Under the pieces are notes generated by a model. That model had not been told where the DNA came from. It worked only from the letters and a program-made list of their open reading frames with translations, and ran no database searches. Both the position numbers and the translations under genes were made by a program. Below are positions 1 to 8,553 of a DNA stretch of 45,583 nucleotides, in pieces. Each line of letters starts with the position of its first letter. The first letter of the stretch is position 1. The stretch is from an uncultured Clostridia bacterium (GTDB lineage: Bacteria; Bacillota; Clostridia; Christensenellales; CAG-314): NCBI GenBank assembly GCA_947625185.1, contig CANQNJ010000010.1, positions 1 to 45,583 of the forward strand, read 5' to 3'.

Positions 1-306
1 TTTCAGATCGGGATGTATCGCGCCTGCGGAACCTATGCGGATTATATTCTCCACTCCGTAGAAATTGAAAAGTTCGTAACTGTAAATGCCTATCGACGGA
101 ATGCCCATTCCGCTTGCCATAACGGATACGCGTTTGCCTTTGTAATAACCCGTGTATCCCTGAACGCCGCGTACGTTATTGACCAATACAGCGTCGTCAA
201 GATAGTGTTCTGCGATGTATTTTGCGCGGAGCGGATCGCCCGGCATGAGTACGGTGGGTGCAAAATCGCCTGCTTTTGCGGCAATGTGAGGGGTAGGGAT
301 CGGCAT
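1..306 (-). CDS. deoD: DeoD-type purine nucleoside phosphorylase, N-terminal part (runs off the window)
   Basis: The minus strand reads an uninterrupted 102-codon N-terminus beginning [15 protein letters not shown]. It contains the phosphate-binding motif [14 protein letters not shown] (about residues 20-33), then [20 protein letters not shown] and the GSGMG-like stretch [13 protein letters not shown]. These match the start of hexameric DeoD-type nucleoside phosphorylases (usually about 235 aa), which cleave purine nucleosides with phosphate to base and ribose-1-phosphate in the cytosolic salvage pathway. The start ATG is at 306-304 with AAGGAGA upstream. A consensus promoter lies at 367-395 on the same strand. 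The C-terminal half is outside the window. Assignment to DeoD rather than the trimeric PNP family rests on the PGDPLRAK motif. Confidence 0.93.
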   Translation of the reverse strand, partial: MPIPTPHIAAKAGDFAPTVLMPGDPLRAKYIAEHYLDDAVLVNNVRGVQGYTGYYKGKRVSVMASGMGIPSIGIYSYELFNFYGVENIIRIGSAGAIHPDLK

Positions 307-366
307 AAATTGTCTCCTTGAATAAATTTTGTGGAAATGGCGCGGTAAGCGCTTCTCCGACAAATA

Positions 367-395
367 ATTATAACCGCCGTCGGACAAATTGTCAA
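367..395 (-). promoter_or_regulatory. sigma-A promoter of deoD
   Basis: On the minus strand TTGACA (395-390) is separated by exactly 17 bp from TATAAT (372-367). Both hexamers match the consensus perfectly. Transcription would start near 360 and run into deoD after a leader of about 55 nt. Confidence 0.85.
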
Positions 396-445
396 TACTC
401 ATATTTTGCCGTACGTTATCGCCGCGGAAAATCTCGTTTTATATC

Positions 446-474
446 TTGCAATTTCTTTGGATATATAGTATAAT
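446..474 (+). promoter_or_regulatory. sigma-A promoter for dnaN with a long leader
   Basis: TTGCAA (446-451), 17 bp, TATAAT (469-474). Transcription would start near 481, giving dnaN a 5' leader of about 275 nt. The leader contains a hairpin (600-639) and DnaA-box-like sequences (best one 713-721). It is back to back with the deoD promoter about 50 bp away. Confidence 0.75.
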
Positions 475-599
475 TACCGTATATGCGGCTCGATTGCAAA
501 AGGCGGCTTGCCGAGACAACGGCGCAATCCACAATCGATCAACATTCGGAGACAATATCCAACAGACTGTATCCACATCGGTTATTTGTATCATAACAC

Positions 600-639
600 A
601 AGATGTTGCGGTCGTGACGGGCACGCTTCACAACATCTT
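600..639 (+). other. Stem-loop in the dnaN leader
   Basis: Nine-base arms AAGATGTTG (600-608) and CAACATCTT (631-639) are perfectly complementary, and an inner CGTG/CACG stem can form within the loop. There is no following T run, so it is not a simple terminator. Together with the rest of 307-755 this is the only structured part seen. No ORF in the region looks coding. Confidence 0.5.
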
Positions 640-712
640 GACGGATCGGTTTGGATTTGCCGAGTAATGCACAATTTCACAGCGACTAAAATCATTACTA
701 CCCGAAGAAGGG

Positions 713-721
713 TTATTCACA
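713..721 (+). promoter_or_regulatory. DnaA-box match upstream of dnaN
   Basis: TTATTCACA fits the DnaA-box consensus TTATNCACA exactly and sits 35 bp before the dnaN start. Weaker relatives are GTATCCACA (569-577, one mismatch to TTATCCACA) and CAATCCACA (two mismatches, about 524-532). The cluster could mean DnaA control of dnaN or an origin remnant. One exact match alone is weak evidence. Confidence 0.45.
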
Positions 722-755
722 GTGTCTGCACACAATGACAAAAGGAGAGTAGAAT

Positions 756-1862
756 ATGAAGATTATCGTAAACAGTATGGATCTCAACGATGCCGTAAGC
801 AAGGTTATGAAAGCGCTGTCCAATAAAGACGTCGCACCCGTATTGGAATGTATCAAAGTAACTGCGGAGAACGACCGTCTGACGCTGTACGCCACGGATA
901 AGGACCTTGCCATAGAACGCACCATCGACGCCAACGTGATAGTGGGCGGAGCTTTCCTTGTGCCGGGCAGAATATTCGGCGATTACATCCGAAACATAGC
1001 GGAGAACGGCAGCGATATATCGTTGGAGATGACGGAGGACAATCGTCTGCTGGTAAGTTCGGCAAACAGCGAATGCAATATCGGCACATTGGACGTGGAC
1101 GACTACCCCGAAACCGAAAGTATCGGCAATACCAATTACTTTGCGATAACGGAAGCCAACCTCAAAGAAACCATCAACAACGTAATCTTTTCGGTGGCGA
1201 CGGACGACAGCCGTCCGATGCTGAAAGGCGTATACTTCGAGGCGCGGGAATATACTTTGACCGCCGTTGCGACGGACGGATACAGATTTGCAATGAGCAA
1301 AAAGGTGCTTGAAGAACGCGTGGAAAATATCTCCGCGACAGTTCCTTCGAGAAGTTTGTCCGAACTTGCCAAATTGTTGAGCGACAGCGACAACGTATTG
1401 AAAGTGTTTATCGAGAATAACTATTTGCTTATTTGTATGGAAAACACCAAGTTGCTGACGCGTCTGCTTGCGGGGCAGTATATCAAATACGACAACATCG
1501 TTCCGCGCGACTTTCTGTCCACGCTGTATGTAAACAAGGAGACGTTCGAACGCGCTCTCAATACGGCGTCCATTATGTCGCGCAGCGAGAAGAATAACCT
1601 GGTGGTATTGGATATAGAGGAATACAATATGAATATCTCCTCCACAAGCCAATACGGTACGGCAAAAGAGAACATAACCATTTCGCTGACGGGCAAAGAC
1701 GTCAGATGCGCATACAACAGCAAATATATAAACGACTGCCTGCGCGTGATAAATGCGGAAACCATCAAGATGGAATTTGCGCAACACAACAGCTGCGTGA
1801 TAACGATAAAAGACAGCGATGAAGTGCTGTACTTCATTCTGCCCGTCAAGCAGATCGTGTAA
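756..1862 (+). CDS. dnaN: DNA polymerase III beta subunit (sliding clamp)
   Basis: The 368-residue product starts MKIIVNSMDLNDAVSKV and ends in the typical short beta strand LPVKQIV. It contains clamp signatures such as VLECIKV, ATDKDLAI, FLVPGRIF, RPMLKGVYF and TAVATDGYRFA. Length and motifs fit the three-domain clamp (about residues 1-125, 126-245, 246-368) that forms a ring dimer around DNA and tethers the replicative polymerase. AAAGGAGAG precedes the ATG at a good distance. Unusually, dnaA is not directly upstream and yaaA/recF are not downstream: deoD diverges on the left and rsmG converges on the right, so dnaN is a single-gene unit here, closed by the terminator at 1988-2020. Confidence 0.97.
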   Translation: MKIIVNSMDLNDAVSKVMKALSNKDVAPVLECIKVTAENDRLTLYATDKDLAIERTIDANVIVGGAFLVPGRIFGDYIRNIAENGSDISLEMTEDNRLLVSSANSECNIGTLDVDDYPETESIGNTNYFAITEANLKETINNVIFSVATDDSRPMLKGVYFEAREYTLTAVATDGYRFAMSKKVLEERVENISATVPSRSLSELAKLLSDSDNVLKVFIENNYLLICMENTKLLTRLLAGQYIKYDNIVPRDFLSTLYVNKETFERALNTASIMSRSEKNNLVVLDIEEYNMNISSTSQYGTAKENITISLTGKDVRCAYNSKYINDCLRVINAETIKMEFAQHNSCVITIKDSDEVLYFILPVKQIV

Positions 1863-1987
1863 TATTTAATCAGGTCTTCCCGTGCGTTGCGAAACAAGAA
1901 GCGCCAACGGACGTAAGACAGTTGCGAGAGTCATTGCAAGTACCATACGCAATAATGTTTTGATAACGTTGTATGGTTATCTCCTTT

Positions 1988-2020
1988 AAAAAATCCGACG
2001 GAAACTCCGTCGGATTTTTT
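1988..2020. terminator. Bidirectional intrinsic terminator between dnaN and rsmG
   Basis: A 15-bp perfect stem (1988-2002 with 2006-2020, loop AAC) has A6 on the left arm and T6 on the right, so it can end both dnaN (plus) and the convergent mnmE-mnmG-rsmG transcript (minus). The 125 bp between dnaN and the stem contain only a possible small hairpin (CCATAC at 1943-1948 with GTATGG at 1971-1976) and no convincing gene. Confidence 0.9.
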
Positions 2021-2144
2021 CTGTCCTATAATAAATGTTAATAAGCAGAAATACATAGAATACAGAAGCCGACTTACAAATTAAAACGGAATTTGAGCAA
2101 GCGGAGTCGTCGTTTCCGTTCGGACGCGACGGACGCGGAGCGTT

Positions 2145-2807
2145 TCACAAAGGCTGTTTTCTCGGTTTGTTCTGTCCACGCGGATATTGCTTGGGCGTGC
2201 TGCGAATTTTGCGAAATACGAGTATCGAGCGCTTGCTGCCGTCGTCGAGGGTGAAATCATAATGGGTCTCGAATTTCAAACCGAGCAGTTTGCAGGCGTT
2301 TGCTGCGCCGTCTGTTTCGGATATGTCCGTTTTGTAGGCTATTACTGCTCCGCCGATCTTTATTATCTGCGCGGTGTATTCCAACAATATATTGAGGGGC
2401 GCAACTGCGCGCGCAGTTGCGATATCGAACTGTTCCGAATGCGTCTTTGCAAAGTCCTCGGCGCGTTCGTGGTAAAACCGTGCCGAGACGTTGAGCATGC
2501 CGCAAAGCGTTTTGCAAAACTCTATCCGCTTGCCGAGACTGTCCACCAAAGTTATATCTATATCGTCGCGGATCAGTTTGAGAGGCACGGACGGAAAGCC
2601 CGCGCCGCAGCCGATATCGCACACCGAGGCGCGCGGGGGTACGGCGACGCTTCCCAGCATACTGTCTATGAAGTGTTTGTTGTATATCTCTATCGGGTCG
2701 GTAATTGCCGTGAGATTGTATTTCTCATTCTCCGATATGAGAAAAGACGTGTATATATCGAGCTTTTTCCGTACCGCTTCGTCTATGTGGATATCTATGT
2801 CGTTCAT
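2145..2807 (-). CDS. rsmG: 16S rRNA (guanine-527-N7) methyltransferase
   Basis: The 220-residue protein carries the SAM-binding motif VCDIGCGAGFPSVPLKL and the RsmG/GidB signatures YNLTAI, HFIDSM and ATARAVAPL. RsmG methylates N7 of G527 in 16S rRNA, next to the decoding site. The reading frame also opens at a TTG at 2822, but ATG at 2807 (MNDIDIHIDEAV) is preferred on family length. Neither start has a clear Shine-Dalgarno sequence. It lies about 70 bp downstream of mnmG in the same direction and probably shares its transcript. The tail (KQYPRGQNKPRKQPL) is basic. Confidence 0.93.
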   Translation of the reverse strand: MNDIDIHIDEAVRKKLDIYTSFLISENEKYNLTAITDPIEIYNKHFIDSMLGSVAVPPRASVCDIGCGAGFPSVPLKLIRDDIDITLVDSLGKRIEFCKTLCGMLNVSARFYHERAEDFAKTHSEQFDIATARAVAPLNILLEYTAQIIKIGGAVIAYKTDISETDGAANACKLLGLKFETHYDFTLDDGSKRSILVFRKIRSTPKQYPRGQNKPRKQPL

Positions 2808-2878
2808 AATATGATTTTGCAAATTTTATTATTTTAAATCTACTACTTGTACACTTTAACTTGCTTACTTGTGCAATA

Positions 2879-4744
2879 TCAATTGTGGATATTTTGTGCA
2901 AGATACACGATCAATATCTGTATGTCCGCAGGCGAGACGCCGAGTATTCTGCCCGCCTGACCGAGATTTTTGGGACGGATCTTGTTGAGTTTCTGGCGCG
3001 CTTCTATGCGCAAACCGTCGATTTTGAGGTAATCGATATCGTCGGGCAAAGTCTTGTTCTCCAATTTGTTCGCCTGAGCTATCGCCTGCTGTTCTTTCTC
3101 GATATATCCGCGGTACTTACATTCCAATTCTATTTCGTACAGAGCGTCGTCGTCGATATCCTCAAAGAAACCGAGCGTTCGGAGATCCTTGCAGCAAATA
3201 TTCGGGCGGCGAAGCATTTCGTCTACGGTAAGTCCCGCGCCCGTGAGCGCCTCGTTCTTCTGCTGAAACAGCGGACCGTAAGTTTTTGGGGAAACGACCG
3301 TCGCAAGCTGTTTTCGTCCCGCTTCGATTTGCGACAGTTTTTGTTTGTAAATCGCGTACCTGTGTTCGTCCACAAGCCCGATTCGACGTCCGATCTCCGT
3401 CAGGCGCATATCCGCATTGTCCTGCCGCAGTACAAGTCGATATTCCGCGCGGCTCGTCATCATTCGATACGGTTCGGTGTTTTCCTTTGTGGTGATGTCG
3501 TCGATAAGCACGCCGATATAGCTGTTGTCGCGACGCAACGTAAAGGGAGTTTTGCCGTGAACATATCTCTCGGCGTTGATGCCCGCAACTATACCCTGCC
3601 CCGCCGCTTCCTCGTAGCCGCTTGTGCCGTTGATCTGTCCCGCGAAGAATAATCCGGGAATATGCTTTGCCATAAGGGTCGAATCGAGTTGAGTGGCGTC
3701 GATGCAGTCGTACTCGATGGCATAGGCGTCGCGCATTATTTCTACATTTTCCAGACCCTCTATGCTACGGTAAATCTGCTCCTGTATATGTGCGGGCATA
3801 GAACTCGAAGCGCCCTGCACATAGAATTCGCATGTGTCCTCCGACTCCGGTTCGAGAAATATCTGATGACGTTCTTTGTCCGCAAAACGTATAACTTTGT
3901 CCTCTATACTCGGGCAATAGCGAGGTCCGACGCCGTTTATCGAGCCGTTGTATATGGGCGCAAGAGATTTATTGTCAAGTATTATGCGCTTTGTCTCCTC
4001 TGTGGAATAGGTGAGGTAACAGCTTCGTTTCGTGGCGGGAACGGATTGCGTAATATAAGAAAAGGGACGTACGTCGTCCTCTCCGCGCTGTTCGACGGTT
4101 TTCGACAGGTCGATGGAGTCCAGACGTACGCGCGCGGGCGTGCCCGTTTTGAATCGGAGTACGGTAAACCCCATATTTATAAGACTTTCCGTAAGGCGTT
4201 TGGCGTTTGCAAAGCCGTTGGGACCGCTGTCCCGCACACATTCGCCCACCAAAGTACGCGAATTGAGGTATACTCCGCAACAAAGCACCGCAGCTTTGCA
4301 ACGGTAAGTGAGATCCACCGCGGTCGTCACGGTAAACGATCCGTCGCCGTTTTCGGCAACCGAGACCGCTTCGCCTTGTCGAAGGTGAAGATTGGGCGTA
4401 CTTTCTATCGTGCGTTTCATATTGGTATGATAGGCGTTTTTGTCTACCTGTGCGCGAGGAGAATAAACGGCGGGCCCTTTGCCTCGGTTGAGCATGCGCA
4501 TTTGAAGCAAACTTTTGTCTGCGTTTACCGCCATTTCTCCGCCGAGAGCGTCGATTTCCTTGACGATCTGCCCTTTTGCGGTTCCTCCGACGCTGGGATT
4601 GCAGGCAAGAAAAGCCACCGTATCCAGATTGGTAGCCAACATCAACGTATCGCAGCCGAGACGCGCCGCCGCCAAAGCCGCTTCGCACCCCGCATGACCC
4701 GCTCCGATAACTATTACGTCGTAGTATTTGCTGTTTGTCATCAT
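2879..4744 (-). CDS. mnmG: tRNA uridine-5-carboxymethylaminomethyl modification enzyme, FAD subunit
   Basis: About 621 residues. It has the N-terminal FAD motif YDVIVIGAGHAGCEAALAAARLG, the GidA signature CNPSVGGTAKGQIVKEIDALGG, and the C-terminal helical domain ending VSPADIQILIVYLAQ. With MnmE it installs the carboxymethylaminomethyl group on wobble U34 of certain tRNAs. The frame is open further upstream (to 4828), but homologues begin just before the YDVIVIGAGHAG strand, so ATG 4744 (or 4741) is chosen. No strong ribosome binding site is seen. A TATAAT lies directly before this ATG on the minus strand, too close to serve it as a leaderless start. Confidence 0.95.
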   Translation of the reverse strand: MMTNSKYYDVIVIGAGHAGCEAALAAARLGCDTLMLATNLDTVAFLACNPSVGGTAKGQIVKEIDALGGEMAVNADKSLLQMRMLNRGKGPAVYSPRAQVDKNAYHTNMKRTIESTPNLHLRQGEAVSVAENGDGSFTVTTAVDLTYRCKAAVLCCGVYLNSRTLVGECVRDSGPNGFANAKRLTESLINMGFTVLRFKTGTPARVRLDSIDLSKTVEQRGEDDVRPFSYITQSVPATKRSCYLTYSTEETKRIILDNKSLAPIYNGSINGVGPRYCPSIEDKVIRFADKERHQIFLEPESEDTCEFYVQGASSSMPAHIQEQIYRSIEGLENVEIMRDAYAIEYDCIDATQLDSTLMAKHIPGLFFAGQINGTSGYEEAAGQGIVAGINAERYVHGKTPFTLRRDNSYIGVLIDDITTKENTEPYRMMTSRAEYRLVLRQDNADMRLTEIGRRIGLVDEHRYAIYKQKLSQIEAGRKQLATVVSPKTYGPLFQQKNEALTGAGLTVDEMLRRPNICCKDLRTLGFFEDIDDDALYEIELECKYRGYIEKEQQAIAQANKLENKTLPDDIDYLKIDGLRIEARQKLNKIRPKNLGQAGRILGVSPADIQILIVYLAQNIHN

Positions 4745-4879
4745 TATACCGTTTGATTTGTTTTGTAGCATATACCAAGCGCGTTCAACATTCATTGTAC
4801 GCCATATATTTATGACGTAAATTTGCAATATAACGCGCTTAAAACTGCGTTTTATGTGTGTTTAATCTTGTAACTTGCG

Positions 4880-6178
4880 CTATTTACCCAAGCAGAACTT
4901 GCTGTAAATCCTGTCTATTATATCTTCTTGCGCATTGCTGCCCGTTATCTCGCCGAGTATCTCCCAAGCGCGTTTAACGTCGTTGGTGACGACGTCCAGA
5001 GTAGTGACGTCGCAATCGGTAATTGCGCAAACAAGCTGCTGTTTGCCTCGTTTGAGGCAATCGAGATGTCTTTCGTTGGTTATCAACAGGTCGCTGGAAT
5101 CGATATCTTTGGCGCTGAACATCTCGTAAAGCGTTTCTTTGATTATCCCCACGTCTCCGTTTTTCGCCGAGACAGTCAGGCTGTCTACGCAGCAAGGCGG
5201 TTCGTCGAATAGGTCGCTTTTATTGTAAATGCGCACCTGGGGTCGAATTGTCGGGTATACAGAGCGGTCGGAAGGGTCGTCCGTAACATTGAGAACGACG
5301 TCTGCGCTGTCGGCGGCTTTTCTTGCCCGCTTGACGCCCTCTATCTCGATAACGTCGGAAGAGTCTCTGAGTCCTGCCGTATCCACGAAGTTGAATCGTA
5401 TATCCCGATAATTTACGCTCTCCGTCAGGGTATCTCTCGTTGTGCCTTGGATGTCGGATACTATCGCGCGGTCGGTCCCCAACAATGCGTTGAGCAGGCT
5501 GGATTTTCCCACGTTCGGCTTGCCGACTATCGCGACGTCTATGCCGTATTTCGCCACTTTGCCGAGAGTCGATGTGGATATCAGTGTGTCCAGATCCCGC
5601 ACGATGTCTTTCAATATGGATTTTGCGCTGTTTACGGTGGGAAGTTCGAGGTCCTCTTCGGGGTAATCCAACGCCGCCTCGCACGAAGATACGATATCCA
5701 ACAGCCTGTCCTGCAATTCCGTTATGCGTTTGCCCAGCTTGTTTTCCAACAGATCGGCTCCCGCTTTCGCCGCCGAAGCCGTCTCCGCGTTTATCATCTC
5801 GATGATCCCTTCGGCATTGGTGAGGTTTTGCTTGCCGTTTATGAACGCGCGCTTGCTGAACTCGCCGTTTTGCGCCATAATCGCCCCGTTGTTGAGACAG
5901 GTTTCTATAACAGCCTGCGCAACGGCGGTTCCGCCGTGACAATGAAATTCCACCGTGTTTTCTCCCGTATAGGAATGCGGCGCGGCAAAATAAACGCACA
6001 TTGCCTGCTCGTCAAAATGTTCTGTTTTGAGCTTGCCGACCTTCAAAAAGTTGGGTTGCGCGGGAAAGGGGCTGAAAAATTTTTTCGCGATGTCTATCGC
6101 GTCCTCTCCGCTCATTCGTATTACCGAGATGGCTGCGCGTCCTCTCGCCGTGGACAGTGCCACAATTGTATCGCTCAT
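4880..6178 (-). CDS. mnmE: tRNA modification GTPase
   Basis: 432 residues. The N-terminal folate-binding domain begins MSDTIVALSTARGRAAISVIRMSG. The G domain follows with G1 (GKPNVGKSSLLNALLG), G2 (GTTRDTL), G3 (DTAGLR) and G4 (NKSD), and the C-terminus is the catalytic CLGK variant of the C[IL]GK motif. MnmE works with MnmG on U34 of tRNA. The start at 6178 has CGGAGG upstream, so the longer open frame to 6310 is rejected. It is slightly shorter than the common 450-460 aa. It heads the minus-strand mnmE-mnmG-rsmG group and diverges from parA, opposite to the usual co-directional arrangement. Confidence 0.95.
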   Translation of the reverse strand: MSDTIVALSTARGRAAISVIRMSGEDAIDIAKKFFSPFPAQPNFLKVGKLKTEHFDEQAMCVYFAAPHSYTGENTVEFHCHGGTAVAQAVIETCLNNGAIMAQNGEFSKRAFINGKQNLTNAEGIIEMINAETASAAKAGADLLENKLGKRITELQDRLLDIVSSCEAALDYPEEDLELPTVNSAKSILKDIVRDLDTLISTSTLGKVAKYGIDVAIVGKPNVGKSSLLNALLGTDRAIVSDIQGTTRDTLTESVNYRDIRFNFVDTAGLRDSSDVIEIEGVKRARKAADSADVVLNVTDDPSDRSVYPTIRPQVRIYNKSDLFDEPPCCVDSLTVSAKNGDVGIIKETLYEMFSAKDIDSSDLLITNERHLDCLKRGKQQLVCAITDCDVTTLDVVTNDVKRAWEILGEITGSNAQEDIIDRIYSKFCLGK

Positions 6179-6302
6179 ATTTGCCTCCGAAAGATATTTT
6201 ACCACTTCGCGCTTAAACCGACAACTGTTTTGACAGGAGTATGTTATTCGATCGCGTCGGAGCGCATCAACGATTGCGGCGGATTCGCATACGCTCGCGG
6301 TC

Positions 6303-6332
6303 TGTTTCACGATAAAAAATAATTTGTTTCAC
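6303..6332 (+). promoter_or_regulatory. Degenerate parS-like half-sites between mnmE and parA
   Basis: TGTTTCACG at 6303-6311 matches the left nine bases of parS (13 of 16 over the full 16-mer), and TGTTTCAC recurs at 6325-6332. Right halves are decayed. They could be weak ParB contacts near the parAB promoter; full sites are found only at 10839-11878. Confidence 0.4.
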
Positions 6333-6348
6333 AATAACGAATTATTTG

Positions 6349-6377
6349 TTGAAAAACGTATAATTATATGTTATACT
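6349..6377 (+). promoter_or_regulatory. sigma-A promoter of parAB
   Basis: TTGAAA (6349-6354), 17 bp, TATACT (6372-6377). The start would be near 6384, about 80 nt before parA, just downstream of the parS-like half-sites. Confidence 0.75.
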
Positions 6378-6465
6378 ATATATGAAGTAATTTATCGGGA
6401 CCGTTTGCGGCGGAAAATACTCCGTTTGACGGTTTTGAAAGATTTTGCTCTGTTGAGGTGAATCT

Positions 6466-7233
6466 ATGGGAAAAATTATCGCATTTTCTAACCAAAAGGG
6501 CGGCGTCGGAAAAACCACTACCGCCATCAATCTTGCGGCATACGTCGCTATCGCCGGCAAAAAAGTTCTTCTTGTCGATTTCGACCCGCAAGGCAACGCC
6601 ACGAGCGGATACGGAATAGAAAAGAACGCGTTGCAGAACACTGTTTACGACGTTCTTATGGGAGACAGCCCCGCGCAAGACGTCATTCTGCCGACGCAGA
6701 TCCCCAAACTTTGGATCATGCCGAGCAATAGCGATCTTGCCGGCGCCGAAGTGGATCTTGTATCTATGCTTGCACGAGAAAGCGCGTTAAAACGTGCGCT
6801 TTCGACGGTTAAAGACGTTTACGACTACATTTTTATTGACTGTCCGCCCAGCCTCGGCTTGCTTACTCTCAATGCTATGGTGGCTTGCGACAGCGTAATT
6901 ATTCCTATTCAGAGCGAGTTTTTTGCCCTTGAAGGTGTAACTCAGCTTTTGAACACGTTCAAGATCGTCAAACAACGTCTCAATCCGCACATCGAAATAA
7001 ACGGCGTTGTGCTTACTATGTACGATATGCGTACGACGTTGTCCAAGCAGGTCACTGCGGAGATATACAAATATTTCAGCAACAAGATATACACCGTTCC
7101 CGTGCCGCGCAATATCAAATTGGTGGAATCGCCGAGTTTCGGTGTGCCCGTGGTGTTGCACGCACCGCGTTCCAACGGTGCATTGGCATACCAAGCGCTT
7201 GCAAAACAGTTTTTAGAAAGAGAGGAAGGTTAG
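6466..7233 (+). CDS. parA: ParA/Soj chromosome-partitioning ATPase
   Basis: 255 residues with the deviant Walker A motif KGGVGKTT (residues 11-18), the VLLVDFDPQGNAT motif, Walker B-like YIFIDCPPSLG and the conserved PIQSEFFALEG. This is a small ParA of the Soj type without an N-terminal DNA-binding domain. It forms ATP-dependent dimers on the nucleoid that move ParB-parS complexes; in Bacillus, Soj also regulates DnaA. GAGGTGA precedes the ATG. parB follows after 6 bp, so the two are one operon, read from the promoter at 6349-6377. Confidence 0.96.
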   Translation: MGKIIAFSNQKGGVGKTTTAINLAAYVAIAGKKVLLVDFDPQGNATSGYGIEKNALQNTVYDVLMGDSPAQDVILPTQIPKLWIMPSNSDLAGAEVDLVSMLARESALKRALSTVKDVYDYIFIDCPPSLGLLTLNAMVACDSVIIPIQSEFFALEGVTQLLNTFKIVKQRLNPHIEINGVVLTMYDMRTTLSKQVTAEIYKYFSNKIYTVPVPRNIKLVESPSFGVPVVLHAPRSNGALAYQALAKQFLEREEG

Positions 7234-7239
7234 TTAATT

Positions 7240-8181
7240 ATGGCAAACAAAGGATTAGGTCGCGGTTTGGCTTCTCTGATGGGGCTTAACAACATCGAAG
7301 ATATATCTGCTCAACAACCTGCGCGTCCGCAGGCAAGACAACCCATTGAGGAAACCGTCGTTCCGACGGAGACGGATAACGTAGTGCGTATTTCGCTTGC
7401 GGATATCGACCCCAATTACGAACAACCCCGTAAGAAATTTGACGAGGCTGCCCTTAAAGAGCTTGCCGACAGTATCAAAATGCACGGAGTAATTCAGCCC
7501 ATCGTCGTTACGCCGATAGGCAAAAGGTTTATGATCATTGCCGGCGAACGCCGTTTCCGCGCAAGCAAATTGGCGGCACAGACGGATATCCCGGCAATTA
7601 TAAGACACTATACGCCGCAGCAAATCAAGGAAATCAGCTTGATAGAGAATCTTCAACGCGAAGATTTGTCCCCTATCGAAGCTGCCCGCGCTATCAAGAC
7701 ATTGATGACGGAGTTCAATATGACTCAGGAAGTTGCCGCCGACCGTATCGGTAAGAGCCGCTCCGCCATTGCCAATACATTGCGACTTTTGACCTTGAAC
7801 GACGACGTCATCGGATTGATCGAACAGGGACGTTTGTCTGCGGGACACGCAAGGACATTGGTCGTTGTTCCTCCCGATCAGCAATACAGATTGGCGTTGA
7901 AGGGGTGTGACAATCAACTGACCGTTCGCGAAATGGAGAAGATGGTACGGGAGTTTCTTAACCCCAAGCCCGAAAAACCCAAGTCGACCGTACAGGACAG
8001 CAAGGAGCTTGTCAACTTGATTGCCAATATGCAACGTGCTTTTGCCACAAAGGTGTCCGCAATAGGCAACGGCAGAAAGGGACGTATTTATATCGATTAC
8101 TTCACCGCCGACGACCTGGACCGTATATGTAATCTTGTTGAAGATTGGATGAGCGACAAGTTCCGCAAAGATAACGATTAA
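7240..8181 (+). CDS. parB: ParB/Spo0J chromosome-partitioning protein
   Basis: 313 residues. The N-terminal KGLGRGLASLMG is the peptide that stimulates ParA ATPase. The ParB/CTPase domain contains GERRFRA (residue 102 on) and ENLQREDLSPIEAARA, followed by a helix-turn-helix (TQEVAADRIGKSRSAIANTLRLL, about 163-185) that reads parS, and a C-terminal dimerisation domain. The cognate parS sites lie 2.7-3.7 kb downstream (10839-11878). ParB loads at parS and slides as a CTP clamp, recruiting SMC and driving segregation. The gene follows parA by 6 bp and ends at a hairpin terminator. Confidence 0.96.
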   Translation: MANKGLGRGLASLMGLNNIEDISAQQPARPQARQPIEETVVPTETDNVVRISLADIDPNYEQPRKKFDEAALKELADSIKMHGVIQPIVVTPIGKRFMIIAGERRFRASKLAAQTDIPAIIRHYTPQQIKEISLIENLQREDLSPIEAARAIKTLMTEFNMTQEVAADRIGKSRSAIANTLRLLTLNDDVIGLIEQGRLSAGHARTLVVVPPDQQYRLALKGCDNQLTVREMEKMVREFLNPKPEKPKSTVQDSKELVNLIANMQRAFATKVSAIGNGRKGRIYIDYFTADDLDRICNLVEDWMSDKFRKDND

Positions 8182-8205
8182 CTTCGTTTGATAGCTTTGT
8201 AAGAC

Positions 8206-8256
8206 GCGCCCGACATTTAGATTCTATGATAAATGTTCGGGCGTAGGTTATTTTTC
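8206..8256 (+). terminator. Terminator of parAB
   Basis: CGCCCGACATTTA (8207-8219) pairs with TAAATGTTCGGGCG (8230-8243) apart from one bulged base, and a T-rich stretch follows (TTATTTTT, 8248-8255). Confidence 0.75.
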
Positions 8257-8365
8257 GACGTTTTACGAGAGATTTCTTGTCAAACGTTTGGGCGAGAAAG
8301 CAACTTTTTGTCGTGTAATTGCACCTGTTTATTCGATTATAAATCAAGTTAGCGTGCGAGAAAAT

Positions 8366-8395
8366 TCGACATTATCGGTCGGCTTTTATTATAAT
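8366..8395 (+). promoter_or_regulatory. Promoter for the peptide/M16 peptidase group
   Basis: TCGACA (8366-8371), 18 bp, TATAAT (8390-8395). Transcription would start near 8402, before the small ORF at 8446 and the peptidase at 8554. The rest of 8257-8445 shows nothing recognisable. Confidence 0.55.
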
Positions 8396-8445
8396 GGGGT
8401 CGAAATAATATCGTTCAAAGGCGAATTATCGAAAGAAACCAAGGC

Positions 8446-8526
8446 ATGGAAATAATCGTAGTTGTTGTAGGAGTAGTTGTTATTGTAGTGGTGACTATTT
8501 GTCTAACGCCATTCACGGATAGATAA
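8446..8526 (+). CDS. Possible 26-residue hydrophobic peptide
   Basis: The ORF reads MEIIVVVVGVVVIVVV followed by TICLTPFTDR, a single hydrophobic helix with a short polar tail. It is the first ORF after the promoter at 8366-8395 and ends 27 bp before the M16 peptidase start. No good ribosome binding site is visible: AAGG sits only one base from the ATG. The GTT/GTA repetition could be chance low complexity. It could be a small membrane or signal peptide handled by the peptidase, but no family is recognised. Confidence 0.3.
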   Translation: MEIIVVVVGVVVIVVVTICLTPFTDR

Positions 8527-8553
8527 AGAGTGTATTGCGGCATAGGAAAAAAT

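Noticed and set aside
717..1787. A 356-codon open frame antisense to dnaN
   Set aside because: dnaN is unambiguous on the plus strand; the antisense frame has no features.
6179..6465. Replication origin between mnmE and parA
   Set aside because: Transcription diverges here and DNA is AT-rich, but no DnaA boxes were found and the interval is short.
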